Shown here: positions 5,435 to 6,165 of the stretch, in pieces | Numbering within the stretch: the stretch's first letter is position 1 | Layout of the letters: each line of letters starts with the position of its first letter | Source of the DNA: Polyangia bacterium | Lineage (GTDB): Bacteria; Myxococcota_A; Polyangia; Polyangiales; Polyangiaceae | Assembly: GCA_030430975.1 (NCBI GenBank) | Contig: JAUIKB010000366.1 | Location: forward strand, 1 to 6,165 | Direction of reading: 5' to 3' | DNA length: 6,165 bases | The notes under the pieces: model-generated | What the model was told of the DNA's origin: nothing | Database searches by the model: none | Seen by the model: only the letters and a program-made list of their open reading frames with translations | Program-made: the position numbers and the translations under genes

Positions 5435-6165
5435 AGATGGGATAGAAGACATCCTGCGCGTAAGCCTCCCAGCCTCGCCGCGCCAACTGGCGGTAGCGGA
5501 CCGTTCCGTAGACGAAGTCCGGAATGTGGGCCGCGCTGACCGTGACCGTAACCGGGCCGGGCACCAAGCCGCCCAAGGGCGATGGCGGAAGCGAAGGAAG
5601 TGCGACCGCCGCGTCCGAGGCGGGGACGGCGACGACCCAGTTGACCAGCCCCCCGCCACTCGAGATCTCGTACACGAACAGGTCCGGCGTGAGGCCGCCC
5701 GCAGGAACCGAGGCGTTCAGTTGCCGACCGTCCCAGACGCCGGCCGGGGGCTCGTCGAGCTGCGGTATCTCCACGAAGTTGTCGAGCGGAATCGTGCCGC
5801 CGCTGACGGTCGTGCCGAACAATCCCAGGACTGACCGGGGAGTGAGATCGGCCGCCCCAGTCGTTGCCCGCGCCGTCGAGACGTAGGTGGCGCCGGTCAG
5901 CGCCCCACTTAGCGGCGGCACGCCTTGGAGCTGAATCGGGTCGGTGACGGGAATGGATCGCTGACTCTGCCCAAACGGAAAGATCAAGTGACCGAGCTCG
6001 CCGACTCGGACGGCGATGTTTGCGAACACGGTATCCGGGCCTTTGGGGGTGGGCGTCGGGTTGCCCACGTTTAGCGTGAGCCCGTGGTCAAGTGGTATAT
6101 CCATGGAGATATAAACGTTGCTGGTAACGGTGCCAGGGGCCGCGTTGACGTTTTTCACGATCCCC
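5424..6165 (-). CDS. Probable extracytoplasmic beta-rich protein, C-terminal 246 residues (5' end outside the window)
   Basis: The frame is open to the right edge, and the GTG at 6158 has no reason to be the true start, so the gene is taken as incomplete. The visible part is rich in Val, Thr, Pro and Gly with alternating hydrophobic residues. It includes VYISMDIPLDHGLTLNV near its start, a middle segment with PRSVLGLFGTT, and a C-terminus GTVRYRQLARRGWEAYAQDV. The first stretch resembles the edge of a carboxypeptidase-regulatory-like beta-sandwich, a fold common in bacterial surface lipoproteins, but this is tentative. There are no cysteines and no membrane segment in the visible part. The TAA at 5426-5424 lies inside the beginning of the downstream lipoprotein gene, so the two are probably translated together and may act together at the cell surface. 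I do not recognise a specific function. Confidence 0.75.
   Translation of the reverse strand, partial: GIVKNVNAAPGTVTSNVYISMDIPLDHGLTLNVGNPTPTPKGPDTVFANIAVRVGELGHLIFPFGQSQRSIPVTDPIQLQGVPPLSGALTGATYVSTARATTGAADLTPRSVLGLFGTTVSGGTIPLDNFVEIPQLDEPPAGVWDGRQLNASVPAGGLTPDLFVYEISSGGGLVNWVVAVPASDAAVALPSLPPSPLGGLVPGPVTVTVSAAHIPDFVYGTVRYRQLARRGWEAYAQDVFYPIYEP

Noticed and set aside
5435..5659. Upstream extension of the lipoprotein frame to 5659
   Set aside because: The added 75 residues are Arg/Ser-rich, lie inside the upstream gene in another frame, and would bury the lipoprotein signal peptide in the interior.
4896..5834. 312-codon open frame on the plus strand
   Set aside because: It lies opposite the Cys-rich lipoprotein and its upstream gene, which have clear family-like sequence. 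Its Ser/Arg-rich composition is typical of the antisense of a high-GC gene, and it spans two real genes.

Overview
The window looks like chromosomal DNA from a high-GC bacterium, most likely a member of the Myxococcota (former Deltaproteobacteria). This rests on the strong G/C bias at third codon positions and on the gene content: a large Cys-rich lipoprotein of the IgGFc-binding type, a secreted zincin with an acidic N-terminus, and an alpha-solenoid protein. All of these resemble families I associate with myxobacteria. Taxonomy is inferred, since there is no rRNA or other marker gene.

Layout: (1) Bases 1-62 hold the first 20 codons of a minus-strand gene for an exported protein, with a clear ribosome binding site. 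(2) Bases 74-348 are a divergent intergenic region with a possible minus-strand promoter, a pair of small GC-rich dyads and an AT-rich patch just before the next gene. (3) A plus-strand pair follows: a 400-aa HEAT-like helical repeat protein (349-1551), then a secreted HExxH metallopeptidase-like protein (about 1619-3394). (4) A 46-bp convergent gap separates these from a minus-strand pair that runs in from the right edge. The upstream member, incomplete at its 5' end (5424-6165), is a probable extracytoplasmic beta-rich protein. It overlaps the start of a lipoprotein with 14 cysteines followed by an IgGFc-binding-like domain (3441-5434).

The most striking observation is that the lipoprotein gene is split by a frameshift near 3899-3911. 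The upstream frame matches the family up to about residue 510 and the rest of the domain continues in the -1 frame to a normal C-terminus, with no internal stops. This is either a recent inactivating indel, a phase-variation-like event or a sequencing error.

The genes facing each other are mostly envelope or secreted products. The metallopeptidase-like protein, the split lipoprotein and its partner are all predicted to lie outside the cytoplasm, so the locus may serve the cell surface. No direct functional link between the two operons can be shown from sequence alone. I saw no mobile element, CRISPR array, tRNA or rRNA.
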